Assembly: GCF_000331775.1 (NCBI RefSeq)
Contig: NZ_CAPJ01000445.1
Coordinates: 1 to 8,652 of the forward strand
DNA: 8,652 bases
Reading direction: 5' to 3'
From: Xanthomonas translucens pv. translucens DSM 18974
GTDB taxonomy: Bacteria; Pseudomonadota; Gammaproteobacteria; Xanthomonadales; Xanthomonadaceae
Shown: positions 1 through 8,501 of the stretch, one piece after another
Position numbering within the stretch: position 1 is the first letter of the stretch
Layout of the letters: every line of letters begins with the position of its first letter
Made by a program: the position numbers and the translations under genes
Notes under the pieces: model-generated
Databases searched by the model: none
What the model was told of the DNA's origin: nothing
The model's input: the letters and a program-made list of their open reading frames with translations, nothing else

Positions 1-111
1 GGCCCGCCGCGCCTGCCGTCCGGCCACTGGCGCGCCTATGCCGCGCCGCTGGCGGCCGCGTTCGCGCTGCTCACGCCGGTGGCCGTGCGCCTCGGCTACA
101 CCGAAACCTGA
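1..111 (+). CDS. C-terminal end of an unidentified protein (partial)
   Basis: An open frame enters from the left edge and ends at a TGA at 109-111, giving the last 36 residues of a protein (ending LGYTET). The codons are G/C-rich at the third position, like the genes that follow. A run of small and hydrophobic residues (about residues 13-29, around AAPLAAAFALLTPVAV) could be a last transmembrane helix, with an Arg/Tyr-containing tail after it, so a membrane protein is possible. The stop lies only 21 bases ahead of the next start, on the same strand, so the two genes may be co-transcribed. Too little is present to name a family, and a competing frame starting at 38 is only a shadow. Confidence 0.55.
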   Translation, partial: GPPRLPSGHWRAYAAPLAAAFALLTPVAVRLGYTET

Positions 112-132
112 TGCCCCCACCGGAGTTTTCGC

Positions 133-744
133 ATGCGTCTTCGCAGTGACAGCATCCAGCCCGGCCAGCCGATCGCCGCGACCTACGCGATGGGCCAGGC
201 CGATGGCTTCGCCGCCAACCGCAATCCGCACCTGGCCTGGGACGACGTGCCGGCCGGCACCGCGGCGTTCGCGCTGCTGTGCCTCGATCCGGACGTGCCG
301 ACCGTGGCCGCAATGGTTGGCCGCGACGACGTGCAGATCCCGGTCGAGCAGCCACGCACCAATTTCGTGCATTGGGCTGCCGTTGAGATTCCGGCCGATC
401 TACGCGAGATCGCCGAAGGCAGCGCCAGCGACGGGGTTGTGGCCAAGGGCAAGCGGCAACCGCCTGGCTTGCCCGGCGCGCGGCAGGGTTTGAACAGCTA
501 TACCGACTGGTTTGCCGGCGATGCGCAGATGGGCGGCGACTACTATGGCTACGACGGCCCGTACCCGCCGGCCAACGACCTGCGCCTGCACCGCTACTTC
601 TTCCGCCTGTTCGCGCTGGACGTGGCCACGCTGGACCTGCAGGCCCGCTTCACCGCCGCCGACGCACTGCGCGCGATGCAGGGCCATGTGCTGGCCGAGG
701 CCAGCTTCCATGGCACGTACAGCCTGAATCCTAAGCTCGCCTAA
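133..744 (+). CDS. YbhB/YbcL family Raf kinase inhibitor-like protein (PEBP fold)
   Basis: The 203-residue protein has the landmarks of the bacterial phosphatidylethanolamine-binding-protein fold: NPHLAWDDVP at 31-40, the LDPDVP ligand-pocket motif at 51-56, FVHWAAVEIP at 78-87 with the conserved His80, GYDGPYPP at 139-146, HRYFFRLFALD at 153-163 with His153, and a C-terminal GHVLAEASFHGTYS at 184-197. There is no signal peptide, so it is probably cytosolic. It is longer than E. coli YbhB (about 158 residues), mostly through the loop at about 95-130. The start is supported by GGAG at 122-125, seven bases upstream. Family members bind small anionic ligands in eukaryotes, but the bacterial role is not established, and nothing here ties the gene to the nitrogen genes to its right. 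The family call is firm and the function open. Confidence 0.9.
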   Translation: MRLRSDSIQPGQPIAATYAMGQADGFAANRNPHLAWDDVPAGTAAFALLCLDPDVPTVAAMVGRDDVQIPVEQPRTNFVHWAAVEIPADLREIAEGSASDGVVAKGKRQPPGLPGARQGLNSYTDWFAGDAQMGGDYYGYDGPYPPANDLRLHRYFFRLFALDVATLDLQARFTAADALRAMQGHVLAEASFHGTYSLNPKLA

Positions 745-901
745 AGCCCCTCTCCAGTTGGGAGAGGGGTTGGGGTGAGTGTCCCCGGCGCGAAGCGTCT
801 CGCGCAGTTTGGTTGCACGAGGCCGCGCCCGTCCCCTCATCCGGCGCTGCGCGCCACCTTCTCCCGCAAAGGGGGCCATGGTCTCGCTGGGAGAAGGGAA
901 C
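745..901. repeat. Hairpin-rich intergenic repeat between convergent genes
   Basis: The whole space between the convergent ybhB-like gene and uppP is filled by short hairpins. Three are clear: 747-755 with 761-769 (9 bp), 843-847 with 851-855 (GGCGC/GCGCC around a TGC loop), and 857-865 with 889-897 (CCTTCTCCC/GGGAGAAGG around a 23-base loop). The strings GGGAGAGGGGTTGGGGTGAG and CCTCATCC next to hairpin arms resemble a dispersed intergenic repeat I associate with xanthomonads and some other proteobacteria. That resemblance is from memory; copy number cannot be judged from one window. No open frame with gene-like features lies here. Confidence 0.6.
747..769 (+). terminator. Stem-loop just after the ybhB-like gene
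   Basis: CCCCTCTCC and GGAGAGGGG form a perfect 9-bp stem around a 5-base loop, two bases after the stop codon at 742-744. A G-T pair and an A-T pair extend it at the base. Only TT follows rather than a T-tract, so it is a hairpin that may terminate or protect the transcript rather than a canonical intrinsic terminator. It is also the left unit of the larger repeat. Confidence 0.45.
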
Positions 902-906
902 AGCCC

Positions 907-1698
907 TCAGGCCGCCGGCAGCCACAGCAACAGCGCCGCACCCAGCACGATGCGGTACACCGCGAACGCAGTGAAGCGGTGCGACTTGATGTAGCCCAGC
1001 AGCCACTTCACCACGATGAAGCCGGTCACCACCGCGGCGGCGAAGGCGATGGCCACGTCGCCCCAGTCCTCGCTGCCCACCATGCCGTTCTTGTACAGCT
1101 CCAGGAACGAATAGCCGCTGGCCGCGAACATGGTCGGGATGCCGACCAGGAACGCGAAATCGGCCGCGGCCGAGCGCTTGCTCAGGCCCAGCAGCATCGC
1201 CAGGAAGATCGTCGCCGCCGAGCGCGAGGTGCCGGGGAAGACGCCGGCCACCACCTGCGCCAGGCCCACCGCGATGGCCACCTTCCAGGTCACCCGCTCG
1301 CGCTCGGGCATGCGCGCGGCGAAATGCTCGGCCACCAGCATCCACACGCCGCCGATCACCAGCGCCCAGGCCACCGGCTGCACCGACTCCGGAAGTTGCC
1401 AGCCGGCCTTGCGCACCACCAGGCCGACCACCGCGGTGACCAGGAACGCGGTGCCCAGCTTGAGCACGTAGTCGCGGTTGGCGCGGTCGCCCAACCCGGT
1501 GGCCAGCGTCCACAGCCGCTGCCGGAATACCAGGGTGGTGGCCAGGATCGCGCCGGCCTGGATCACGATGTTGAAGAAGTCCGAACGGCGGCCGAGCCAT
1601 TGCTCGGCGATCAGCAGGTGGCCGGTGCTGGAAACCGGCAGGAATTCGGTGAGGCCTTCGAGGATGCCCAGCAGCAGGGCGGAGAACATGTCGCTCAT
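907..1698 (-). CDS. uppP: Undecaprenyl-diphosphatase UppP (BacA)
   Basis: This 263-residue integral membrane enzyme dephosphorylates undecaprenyl diphosphate to recycle the lipid carrier for peptidoglycan and other envelope polymers; extra copies give bacitracin resistance. Both family signatures are present: EGLTEFLPVSSTGH at 14-27, with Glu14, Glu18, Ser24 and His27 matching E. coli Glu17, Glu21, Ser27 and His30, and PGTSRS at 155-160 with the catalytic Arg159. Multiple hydrophobic helices run through to the C-terminus (YRIVLGAALLLWLPAA). The start MSDMFSALLL at 1696-1698 gives the usual family length. The frame stays open 35 codons further upstream, but that stretch is not membrane-like and would run across the NtrC sites. 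No clear Shine-Dalgarno precedes the chosen start. The gene is divergent from glnA and convergent with the ybhB-like gene. Confidence 0.96.
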   Translation of the reverse strand: MSDMFSALLLGILEGLTEFLPVSSTGHLLIAEQWLGRRSDFFNIVIQAGAILATTLVFRQRLWTLATGLGDRANRDYVLKLGTAFLVTAVVGLVVRKAGWQLPESVQPVAWALVIGGVWMLVAEHFAARMPERERVTWKVAIAVGLAQVVAGVFPGTSRSAATIFLAMLLGLSKRSAAADFAFLVGIPTMFAASGYSFLELYKNGMVGSEDWGDVAIAFAAAVVTGFIVVKWLLGYIKSHRFTAFAVYRIVLGAALLLWLPAA

Positions 1699-1757
1699 GG
1701 GGAGGGTTCGGCTCGTGGGGGAGGAAAAAGCCGGGCAAGGATAGAACATTGCCTTGA

Positions 1758-1772
1758 GCACCATATTGGTGC
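1758..1772. promoter_or_regulatory. NtrC-binding enhancer site 1 for glnA
   Basis: GCACC-ATATT-GGTGC is a perfect match to the NtrC core dyad GCACC-N5-GGTGC. Its centre (1765) lies about 126 bases upstream of the transcript start predicted from the sigma-54 element, close to the positions of the E. coli glnA enhancers. It also lies about 60 bases ahead of the uppP start on the other strand, so NtrC bound here could affect uppP. Binding is inferred from sequence alone. Confidence 0.82.
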
Positions 1773-1786
1773 CTGAAATGACCGCG

Positions 1787-1801
1787 GAACCACTTTGGTG
1801 C
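1787..1801. promoter_or_regulatory. NtrC-binding enhancer site 2 for glnA
   Basis: GAACC-ACTTT-GGTGC matches the NtrC dyad with one mismatch in the left arm. Its centre (1794) is 29 bases from that of site 1, roughly three helical turns, the kind of spacing that lets NtrC dimers bind cooperatively in enterobacterial glnA enhancers. The predicted distance to the transcript start is about 97 bases. The imperfect arm suggests it is the weaker of the pair. Confidence 0.72.
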
Positions 1802-1837
1802 ATGCATTTCGCCCCGTTGGCGTGCTTCCTTTACCAA

Positions 1838-1850
1838 AATCAAGGACTTG
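1838..1850. promoter_or_regulatory. Candidate IHF-binding site between enhancer and sigma-54 promoter
   Basis: AATCAAGGACTTG fits the IHF consensus WATCAA-N4-TTR at every defined position. It sits in the most A/T-rich part of this intergenic region, between the NtrC sites and the sigma-54 promoter, where DNA bending would bring bound NtrC to the polymerase. The placement is the classical one for sigma-54 promoters that use IHF. The consensus is short, so a chance match is possible, but the position strengthens the case. Confidence 0.55.
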
Positions 1851-1864
1851 TGAATCGATCACAG

Positions 1865-1881
1865 TTGGCACGGTGATTGCT
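1865..1881 (+). promoter_or_regulatory. Sigma-54 (RpoN) promoter of glnA
   Basis: TTGGCACGGTGATTGCT matches the sigma-54 consensus TGGCACG-N4-TTGC very closely. The invariant GG is at 1867-1868 and the invariant GC at 1879-1880, ten bases apart as required. Transcription should begin about 12 bases downstream, near 1891-1892, leaving a leader of about 31 bases before glnA. With the upstream NtrC-type sites this predicts activation under nitrogen limitation. I did not find a convincing second, sigma-70 promoter for basal glnA expression. Confidence 0.9.
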
Positions 1882-1922
1882 GTCACTGGGACCAAGTCAT
1901 TCACCAACCCGAGGTTTCATCG

Positions 1923-3332
1923 ATGTCTGCGGAAAATATTGAGAAGCTGGTCAAGGACAACAAGGTCGAGTTCGTCGATCTGCGGTTCGTCGATATGCGC
2001 GGCGTGCAGCAGCACGTGACCTTCCCCGTCAGCATCATCGAGCCGGCGCTGTTCGAAGAGGGCAAGATGTTCGACGGCAGCTCGATCTCGGGCTGGAAGG
2101 GCATCAACGAGTCGGACATGGTCCTGCTGCCCGACGCCGACACCGCGTTCATCGACCCGTTCATGGCCGATCCGACCCTGGTCCTGACCTGCGACATCCT
2201 CGACCCGGCCACCATGCAGAGCTACGACCGCGATCCGCGCGGCGTGGCCAAGCGCGCCGAGGCCTACCTGAAGTCCAGCGGCATCGCCGACCAGGCGTTC
2301 TTCGGCCCGGAGCCGGAATTCTTCATCTTCGACGGCGTGCGTTTCGGCAACGAAATGGGCCACACCTTCTTCAAGATCGATTCGGAAGAAGCGGCCTGGA
2401 GCAGCGGCAGCAAGATCGAAGGCGGCAACAGCGGCTACCGTCCGGCGGTCAAGGGCGGCTACTTCCCGGTGCCGCCGACCGACTCGCTGCAGGACCTGCG
2501 CGCGGAAATGTGCAAGACCCTGGAGCAGGTCGGCATCGAGGTCGAGGTGCACCACCACGAAGTGGCCACCGCCGGCCAGTGCGAGATCGGCACCAAGTTC
2601 AACTCCCTGGTGAAGAAGGCCGACGAGTTGATGATGATGAAGTACATCATCAAGAACGTCGCCTACCGCAACGGCAAGACCGCGACCTTCATGCCCAAGC
2701 CGATCGTCGGCGACAACGGCTCGGGCATGCACGTGCACCAGTCGCTGGCCAAGGGCGGCACCAACCTGTTCTCCGGCGACGGCTACGGCGGCCTGTCGCA
2801 GATGGCGCTGTGGTACATCGGCGGCATCTTCAAGCACGCCAAGGCGATCAACGCCTTCACCAACTCCGGCACCAACAGCTACAAGCGCCTGGTCCCGGGC
2901 TTCGAGGCGCCGGTGATGCTGGCCTACTCGGCGCGCAACCGCTCGGCCTCGTGCCGCATTCCGTGGGTGTCCAACCCGAAGGCGCGGCGCATCGAGATCC
3001 GTTTCCCGGATCCGCTGCAGTCCGGCTACCTGACCTTCGCCGCGCTGATGATGGCCGGCCTGGACGGCATCAAGAACCAGATCGACCCGGGCGCGCCCAG
3101 CGACAAGGATCTGTACGACCTGCCGCCGGAAGAAGAGAAGAAGATCCCGCAGGTGTGCTCCAGCCTCGACCAGGCGCTGGAAGCGCTCGACGCCGACCGC
3201 GAGTTCCTCAAGGCCGGCGGTGTGTTCAGCGACGACTTCATCGACGGCTACATCGCGCTGAAGATGCAGGAAGTGACCAAGTTCCGCGCCGCCACGCACC
3301 CGCTGGAATACCAGCTGTACTACGCCAACTGA
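1923..3332 (+). CDS. glnA: Glutamine synthetase type I (GlnA)
   Basis: This cytosolic dodecameric enzyme makes glutamine from glutamate, ammonia and ATP. At 469 residues it has standard GSI length. Landmarks in order: the N-terminal beta-grasp region with FDGSSISGW at 50-58, metal-binding [10 protein letters not shown] at 128-137, [10 protein letters not shown] at 265-274 with the n2-metal His270, the [10 protein letters not shown] loop at 321-330, NRSASCRIP at 339-347, and [10 protein letters not shown] at 355-364. LYDLPPEE at 397-404 holds Tyr398, the expected adenylylation site, and the insertion around 146-170 marks the GSI-beta subtype, so activity should be controlled by GlnE and PII. 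GAGG at 1911-1914 lies eight bases before the start. Upstream lie the sigma-54 promoter and NtrC sites; downstream a long hairpin separates it from the PII gene. Confidence 0.99.
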   Translation: MSAENIEKLVKDNKVEFVDLRFVDMRGVQQHVTFPVSIIEPALFEEGKMFDGSSISGWKGINESDMVLLPDADTAFIDPFMADPTLVLTCDILDPATMQSYDRDPRGVAKRAEAYLKSSGIADQAFFGPEPEFFIFDGVRFGNEMGHTFFKIDSEEAAWSSGSKIEGGNSGYRPAVKGGYFPVPPTDSLQDLRAEMCKTLEQVGIEVEVHHHEVATAGQCEIGTKFNSLVKKADELMMMKYIIKNVAYRNGKTATFMPKPIVGDNGSGMHVHQSLAKGGTNLFSGDGYGGLSQMALWYIGGIFKHAKAINAFTNSGTNSYKRLVPGFEAPVMLAYSARNRSASCRIPWVSNPKARRIEIRFPDPLQSGYLTFAALMMAGLDGIKNQIDPGAPSDKDLYDLPPEEEKKIPQVCSSLDQALEALDADREFLKAGGVFSDDFIDGYIALKMQEVTKFRAATHPLEYQLYYAN

Positions 3333-3340
3333 GTTCCACG

Positions 3341-3386
3341 GGCGGCGATGGCGAAGGTTCCCCCTCCCTCCTTCGTCATCGCCGCC
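3341..3386 (+). terminator. Long stem-loop after glnA
   Basis: 3341-3357 pairs with 3370-3386 over 17 bp; the only irregularity, G3351 opposite T3376, is a G-U wobble in RNA. The loop is the 12 pyrimidines 3358-3369. It begins eight bases after the glnA stop. No T-tract follows (the next bases are ACCTACCC), so it may act as a partial terminator, a 3' end stabiliser or an attenuator between glnA and the PII gene. Confidence 0.6.
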
Positions 3387-4000
<614 letters not shown>

Positions 4001-4019
4001 CCCCACCTTGGAGCCCCTC

Positions 4020-5456
4020 ATGAAGACAGGTCTTTTCTCCGGGTGGAAGGCCCGGTTCTACGCGGTATGCATGCTGATGCTGGTCAGCGCGATGGCGGTC
4101 GGCGTGCCTGCCACGGCCTTCGCCCAGGCCGAAGTGACGCCGGTGCAGAGCGCGGACGTGGTCACCGAACAACTGACGCCGCCGCCGGCGCCGGCCGCTG
4201 CCGCGCCGGCCGTCGCCGCGCCGGTGGTGGACAAGGGCGACGTCGCCTGGATGCTGACCTCCACGCTGCTGGTGCTGCTGATGGTGGTGCCGGGCCTTGC
4301 GCTGTTCTACGGCGGCATGGTGCGCTCCAAGAACGTGCTGTCGGTGCTGATCCAGGTCGGCGTGGTGTTCTCGCTGATCGCGATCCTGTGGGTGCTGTAC
4401 GGCTACAGCCTGGCCTTTGCCGACGGCGGCCTGTACATCGGCACGCTCAACAAGGCGCTGCTGCATGGGGTGGACACCACCACGCTGGCCGACACCTTCT
4501 CCAAGGGCTTCAAGCTCCCGGAGTACGTGTTCGTCGCCTTCCAGCTGACCTTCGCCGGCATCACCGGCGCGCTGATCGTCGGCGCCTTCGCCGAGCGCGT
4601 GAAGTTCGCCGCGGTGCTGCTGTTCATCGTCATCTGGTTCACCTTCGGTTACCTGCCGCTGGCGCACATGGTGTGGGCGGCCCCGGGCTTCCTGTTCACC
4701 AAGGGCGCGCTGGACTTCGCCGGCGGCACCGTGGTGCACATCAACGCTGGTATCGCCGGCCTGGTCGGGTCCTACTTCGTCGGCAAGCGCCTGGGCTTCG
4801 GCCAGACCGCGCTCAAGCCGCACAACGTGACCCTCACCTTCGTCGGCGCCTCGTTGCTGTGGGTGGGCTGGTTCGGCTTCAACGCCGGTTCGGCGCTGGA
4901 AGCCAACGCCACTGCGGCGCTGGCCTTCCTCAACACGCTGCTGGCCACCGCCGCCGCGGTGCTGGCCTGGTCGCTGGTCGAGAAGCTGGTCAAGGGCAAG
5001 TCCTCGGCGCTGGGCGTGGCCTCGGGCATGGTCGCCGGCCTGGTCGGCATCACCCCGGCCGCCGGCACCGTCGGCCCGTTCGGCGCGATCGCCATCGGCG
5101 TGGCCGCCGGCGCGATCTGCGTATGGGGCGTGACCGGGCTGAAGAAGCTGCTCAATGCCGACGACACGCTGGACGTGTTCGGCGTGCACGGCGTCGGCGG
5201 CATCGTCGGCGCGATCCTGACCGGCGTGTTCACCGACAAGGCGCTGGGCGGTGCCGGCTATGCCGAAGGCGTGAGCATGGGCCACCAGGTGCTGGTGCAG
5301 GCCACCGGCGTCGGCGTGACCGTGGTCTGGATCGGCGTGGTCTCGGTGGTCGGCTTCCTGGTCGCCAAGCTGGTGTTCGGCCTGCGGGTCTCGGAAGAAG
5401 CCGAGCGCGAGGGTCTGGACATCACCTCGCACGGCGAAGCCGCGTACGAGTCCTGA
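4020..5456 (+). CDS. amtB: Ammonium transporter AmtB
   Basis: This trimeric inner-membrane channel takes up ammonium. The 478-residue protein starts with a likely signal peptide (basic MKTGLFSGWKARFY, hydrophobic core, AFA-Q cleavage near residue 35), then an Ala/Pro-rich periplasmic linker at 53-69 and about eleven transmembrane segments. Conserved features include DFAGGTVVHINAG at 232-244, with Asp232 and the first pore His240, WFGFNAGSA at 284-292 with the expected gate Phe287, and FGVHGVGG at 387-394 with the second pore His390. The two histidines are 150 residues apart, as in E. coli. The cytosolic tail GLRVSEEAEREGLD and HGEAAY is the typical GlnK-interacting end. GGAG at 4010-4013 sits six bases before the chosen ATG; an upstream ATG at 3990 lies inside the PII gene and lacks such support. 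Confidence 0.98.
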   Translation: MKTGLFSGWKARFYAVCMLMLVSAMAVGVPATAFAQAEVTPVQSADVVTEQLTPPPAPAAAAPAVAAPVVDKGDVAWMLTSTLLVLLMVVPGLALFYGGMVRSKNVLSVLIQVGVVFSLIAILWVLYGYSLAFADGGLYIGTLNKALLHGVDTTTLADTFSKGFKLPEYVFVAFQLTFAGITGALIVGAFAERVKFAAVLLFIVIWFTFGYLPLAHMVWAAPGFLFTKGALDFAGGTVVHINAGIAGLVGSYFVGKRLGFGQTALKPHNVTLTFVGASLLWVGWFGFNAGSALEANATAALAFLNTLLATAAAVLAWSLVEKLVKGKSSALGVASGMVAGLVGITPAAGTVGPFGAIAIGVAAGAICVWGVTGLKKLLNADDTLDVFGVHGVGGIVGAILTGVFTDKALGGAGYAEGVSMGHQVLVQATGVGVTVVWIGVVSVVGFLVAKLVFGLRVSEEAEREGLDITSHGEAAYES

Positions 5457-5463
5457 GCAAGAC

Positions 5464-5490
5464 CGGCCCGCGACCTGGTGTCGCGGGCCG
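5464..5490 (+). terminator. Stem-loop terminator after amtB
   Basis: CGGCCCGCGAC and GTCGCGGGCCG form a perfect, very G/C-rich 11-bp stem around the loop CTGGT, seven bases after the amtB stop. Only TT follows, so the T-tract is minimal. Such short-tailed hairpins are common at operon ends in high-GC genomes. It probably ends, or strongly reduces, transcription from glnK-amtB before ntrB. Confidence 0.7.
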
Positions 5491-5777
5491 TTGCGGCAAT
5501 CCCGCCTGCTCCGGTGTGCACCGGTGCTGGCGGCCAGTGGCCATCGCCGGCGCTCCATGGGGCGGAACGACGGTAGTTCTCTTCGCGATCCGAGGTATTC
5601 CCGCGTGGCCGCTAGCCTCGCCCGACCCCTACGCATTGGTTCCACCGTTGCCTGCGGCGCCTCGTGCCCGCCGGCGGCGGTGGCTGCGCCAGGCCGCGCC
5701 CCGGCGTCGGCATGCGTTGCCGGCCCATTCCGGCAAATGGCCCGTCCGGCCAGGCGTTCAGCGCCTTCCGGCAGCCT
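5491..5777 (+). other. Gap between amtB and ntrB, no gene seen
   Basis: No credible gene is visible. A frame from 5491 to 5805 is Arg/Ser-rich with no recognisable motif, and the ntrB frame stays open back to 5664 but the added residues are Gly/Pro/Arg-rich and unlike a PAS domain. TTGCCGG/CCGGCAA (5717-5723 with 5730-5736) is a small hairpin with a 6-base loop. The segment at about 5570-5645 is less G/C-rich than its surroundings and may hold the ntrBC promoter, but I cannot assign a -35/-10 pair with confidence and found no sigma-54 element. Confidence 0.4.
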
Positions 5778-5796
5778 TTGCACTACATTGGTGCAA
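5778..5796. promoter_or_regulatory. NtrC-type operator at the ntrB start
   Basis: TTGCACT-ACATT-GGTGCAA is a 19-base dyad matching the NtrC consensus TGCACC-N5-GGTGCA with one mismatch and one extra symmetrical pair at each end. Its last base is the A of the proposed ntrB ATG. In enterobacteria an NtrC operator near the glnL (ntrB) promoter mediates autorepression; the location here fits the same job, blocking initiation of ntrBC transcription when NtrC is abundant. Binding has not been shown. Confidence 0.72.
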
Positions 5797-6833
5797 TGCA
5801 CATGACCGCGCCTCCTCCCCCGCTCGACGCGCTCGGCACCCCGGTGGTCTGGGCCGATGCCGACGGCCGTCTGCTCGGCGCCAATCCGGCCTTCGCGCGC
5901 TGGCTGGGCGTGAGCGTGCGGCGCCTGCTCGACCAGCCGCTGGCCTCGCTGGAAGTGCAGGGCGACGCGCTGGCGCGGTTCCTGCTCAACGACGAACGCG
6001 ACGTACTGCGCCTGCACCGCATGGCGCTGGCCATTCCCGGCGAGACCCCCCGCTTCGCCGAGGGCTGGCTGTCGCGGATGGACAATGGCGGTTGGCTACT
6101 GGAAGCGCACCCGGTCGACGAATTCCCCACCCCGGATCCTGCCCAGGCGTTGCCCAGCGCGCTGAGCGCGGCGCTGAAGGGGCTGGCCCACGAACTGCGC
6201 AATCCGCTGGCCGGGCTCAAGGGCGCCGCGCAATTGCTGGCGCGGCGCGCGCAGCATCGCGACGAGGACGAGCGCGAACTGATCGACCTGATCGGCGCGG
6301 AGATCGAACGCCTCAACAGCCTGCTCGACCAGCTGCTGTCGCCGGCGCCAGCGCGGCCGCACGCCATGCTCAACATCCACGCGGTGCTGGAACGGGTGCT
6401 GCGCCTGGCCGAGAACGAGGGCGGCTGGTCGGTGCGCCTGCAGCGCGACTACGACCCCAGCATTCCCGAATTCCTCGGCGATGCCGACCGCCTGACCCAG
6501 GCGGTGTGGAACCTGGTCCGCAACGCGATCCAGGCCGGCGCCGCGCAGGTGACCCTGCGCACCCGCGTCGAGCACGCCCAGCGCATCCGCGATCGCGTGC
6601 ACGCGCGCGGCGTGCGCCTGGAGATCGTCGACGACGGCCGCGGCGTGCCGGAGGAACTGGCCGAGCACCTGTTCCTGCCGCTGGTCAGCGGTCGCGCCGA
6701 AGGCAGCGGCCTGGGCCTGGCGCTGGCGCAGCAGGTGGCGCGCGAGCACGCCGGTTCGCTGAGCTTCCGCTCCCGCCCCGGGCATACCGTGTTCACCCTG
6801 CTGCTGCCGCAGGCCGCAGCAGACCCCGCATAG
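5796..6833 (+). CDS. ntrB: Nitrogen sensor histidine kinase/phosphatase NtrB (GlnL)
   Basis: NtrB is the soluble kinase that phosphorylates NtrC under nitrogen limitation and, with PII, dephosphorylates it in excess. The 345-residue protein has an N-terminal PAS-like domain (about 10-110, with WADADGRLLGANPAFARWLG at 19-38), the dimerisation/phosphoacceptor H-box AHELRNPL at 131-138 with His132, the N-box VRNAIQAG at 241-248 with Asn243, the G1 box DDGRG at 279-283 and the G2 box GSGLGLALA at 303-311. No membrane segments are present, as expected. The start is uncertain: ATG at 5796 or two codons later at 5802, neither with a good Shine-Dalgarno. The frame is open back to 5664 but without domain support. 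Its stop overlaps the ribosome-binding site of ntrC, so the two are co-translated partners. Confidence 0.96.
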   Translation: MHMTAPPPPLDALGTPVVWADADGRLLGANPAFARWLGVSVRRLLDQPLASLEVQGDALARFLLNDERDVLRLHRMALAIPGETPRFAEGWLSRMDNGGWLLEAHPVDEFPTPDPAQALPSALSAALKGLAHELRNPLAGLKGAAQLLARRAQHRDEDERELIDLIGAEIERLNSLLDQLLSPAPARPHAMLNIHAVLERVLRLAENEGGWSVRLQRDYDPSIPEFLGDADRLTQAVWNLVRNAIQAGAAQVTLRTRVEHAQRIRDRVHARGVRLEIVDDGRGVPEELAEHLFLPLVSGRAEGSGLGLALAQQVAREHAGSLSFRSRPGHTVFTLLLPQAAADPA

Positions 6834-6843
6834 GAGCATTCCG

Positions 6844-8277
<1,434 letters not shown>

Positions 8278-8285
8278 AGTGGCTT

Positions 8286-8395
8286 GGGACTCGGGACCCG
8301 GGACTCGGCAGAGCATGGCAGCTGTTGCTTCCGAAGTCTGCGGAGCGATCAGAAGCAAGGCGCCGTGCTTTTCCGAGTCCCGAGTCCCGAGTCCC
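8286..8395. repeat. Heptamer-based palindromic element after ntrC
   Basis: The left arm 8286-8308 consists of three 7-base units (GGGACTC, GGGACCC, GGGACTC) plus GG; the right arm 8373-8395 holds three inverse units of the CGAGTCC type. The arms pair over 23 bases with one mismatch (C8298 opposite A8383). Inside, 8312-8319 pairs with 8362-8369 (one G-U wobble) and 8325-8334 with 8349-8358 (one mismatch), so the entire 110 bases can fold into one long interrupted hairpin with a 14-base tip. It starts nine bases after the ntrC stop. I associate such heptamer arrays with intergenic repeats of xanthomonads, from memory. It has no transposase and no coding capacity. Confidence 0.75.
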
Positions 8396-8399
8396 GACA

Positions 8400-8420
8400 A
8401 ACCGGCGCGCAGCGCCGGTT
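8400..8420 (+). terminator. Stem-loop, probable end of the ntrBC transcript
   Basis: AACCGGCGC and GCGCCGGTT form a perfect 9-bp stem around GCA, four bases beyond the palindromic element. The stem ends in TT and is followed by AGACTTCC, so there is no real T-tract. Its place between ntrC and the downstream lipoprotein gene fits a transcription terminator. Confidence 0.6.
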
Positions 8421-8501
8421 AGACTTCCCAGCCACCGGCGCCGCCTTCATGAGCTGTGAACGGCCCTCCCTCTAGTTTCGCTGCACAAGGAGCCAATGCC
8501 G

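Noticed and set aside
1696..1803. Longer uppP product starting at 1803
   Set aside because: The extra 35 residues are not membrane-like, exceed the family length and would place the NtrC sites inside the coding region.
1849..1863. TGTGA-ATCGA-TCACA, resembling a CRP/Clp site just upstream of the sigma-54 -24 element
   Set aside because: The half sites are separated by 5 rather than the required 6 bases, so it does not fit the CRP/Clp dyad; it also overlaps the better-fitting IHF match. It could matter if a protein tolerates that spacing, but I would not annotate it.
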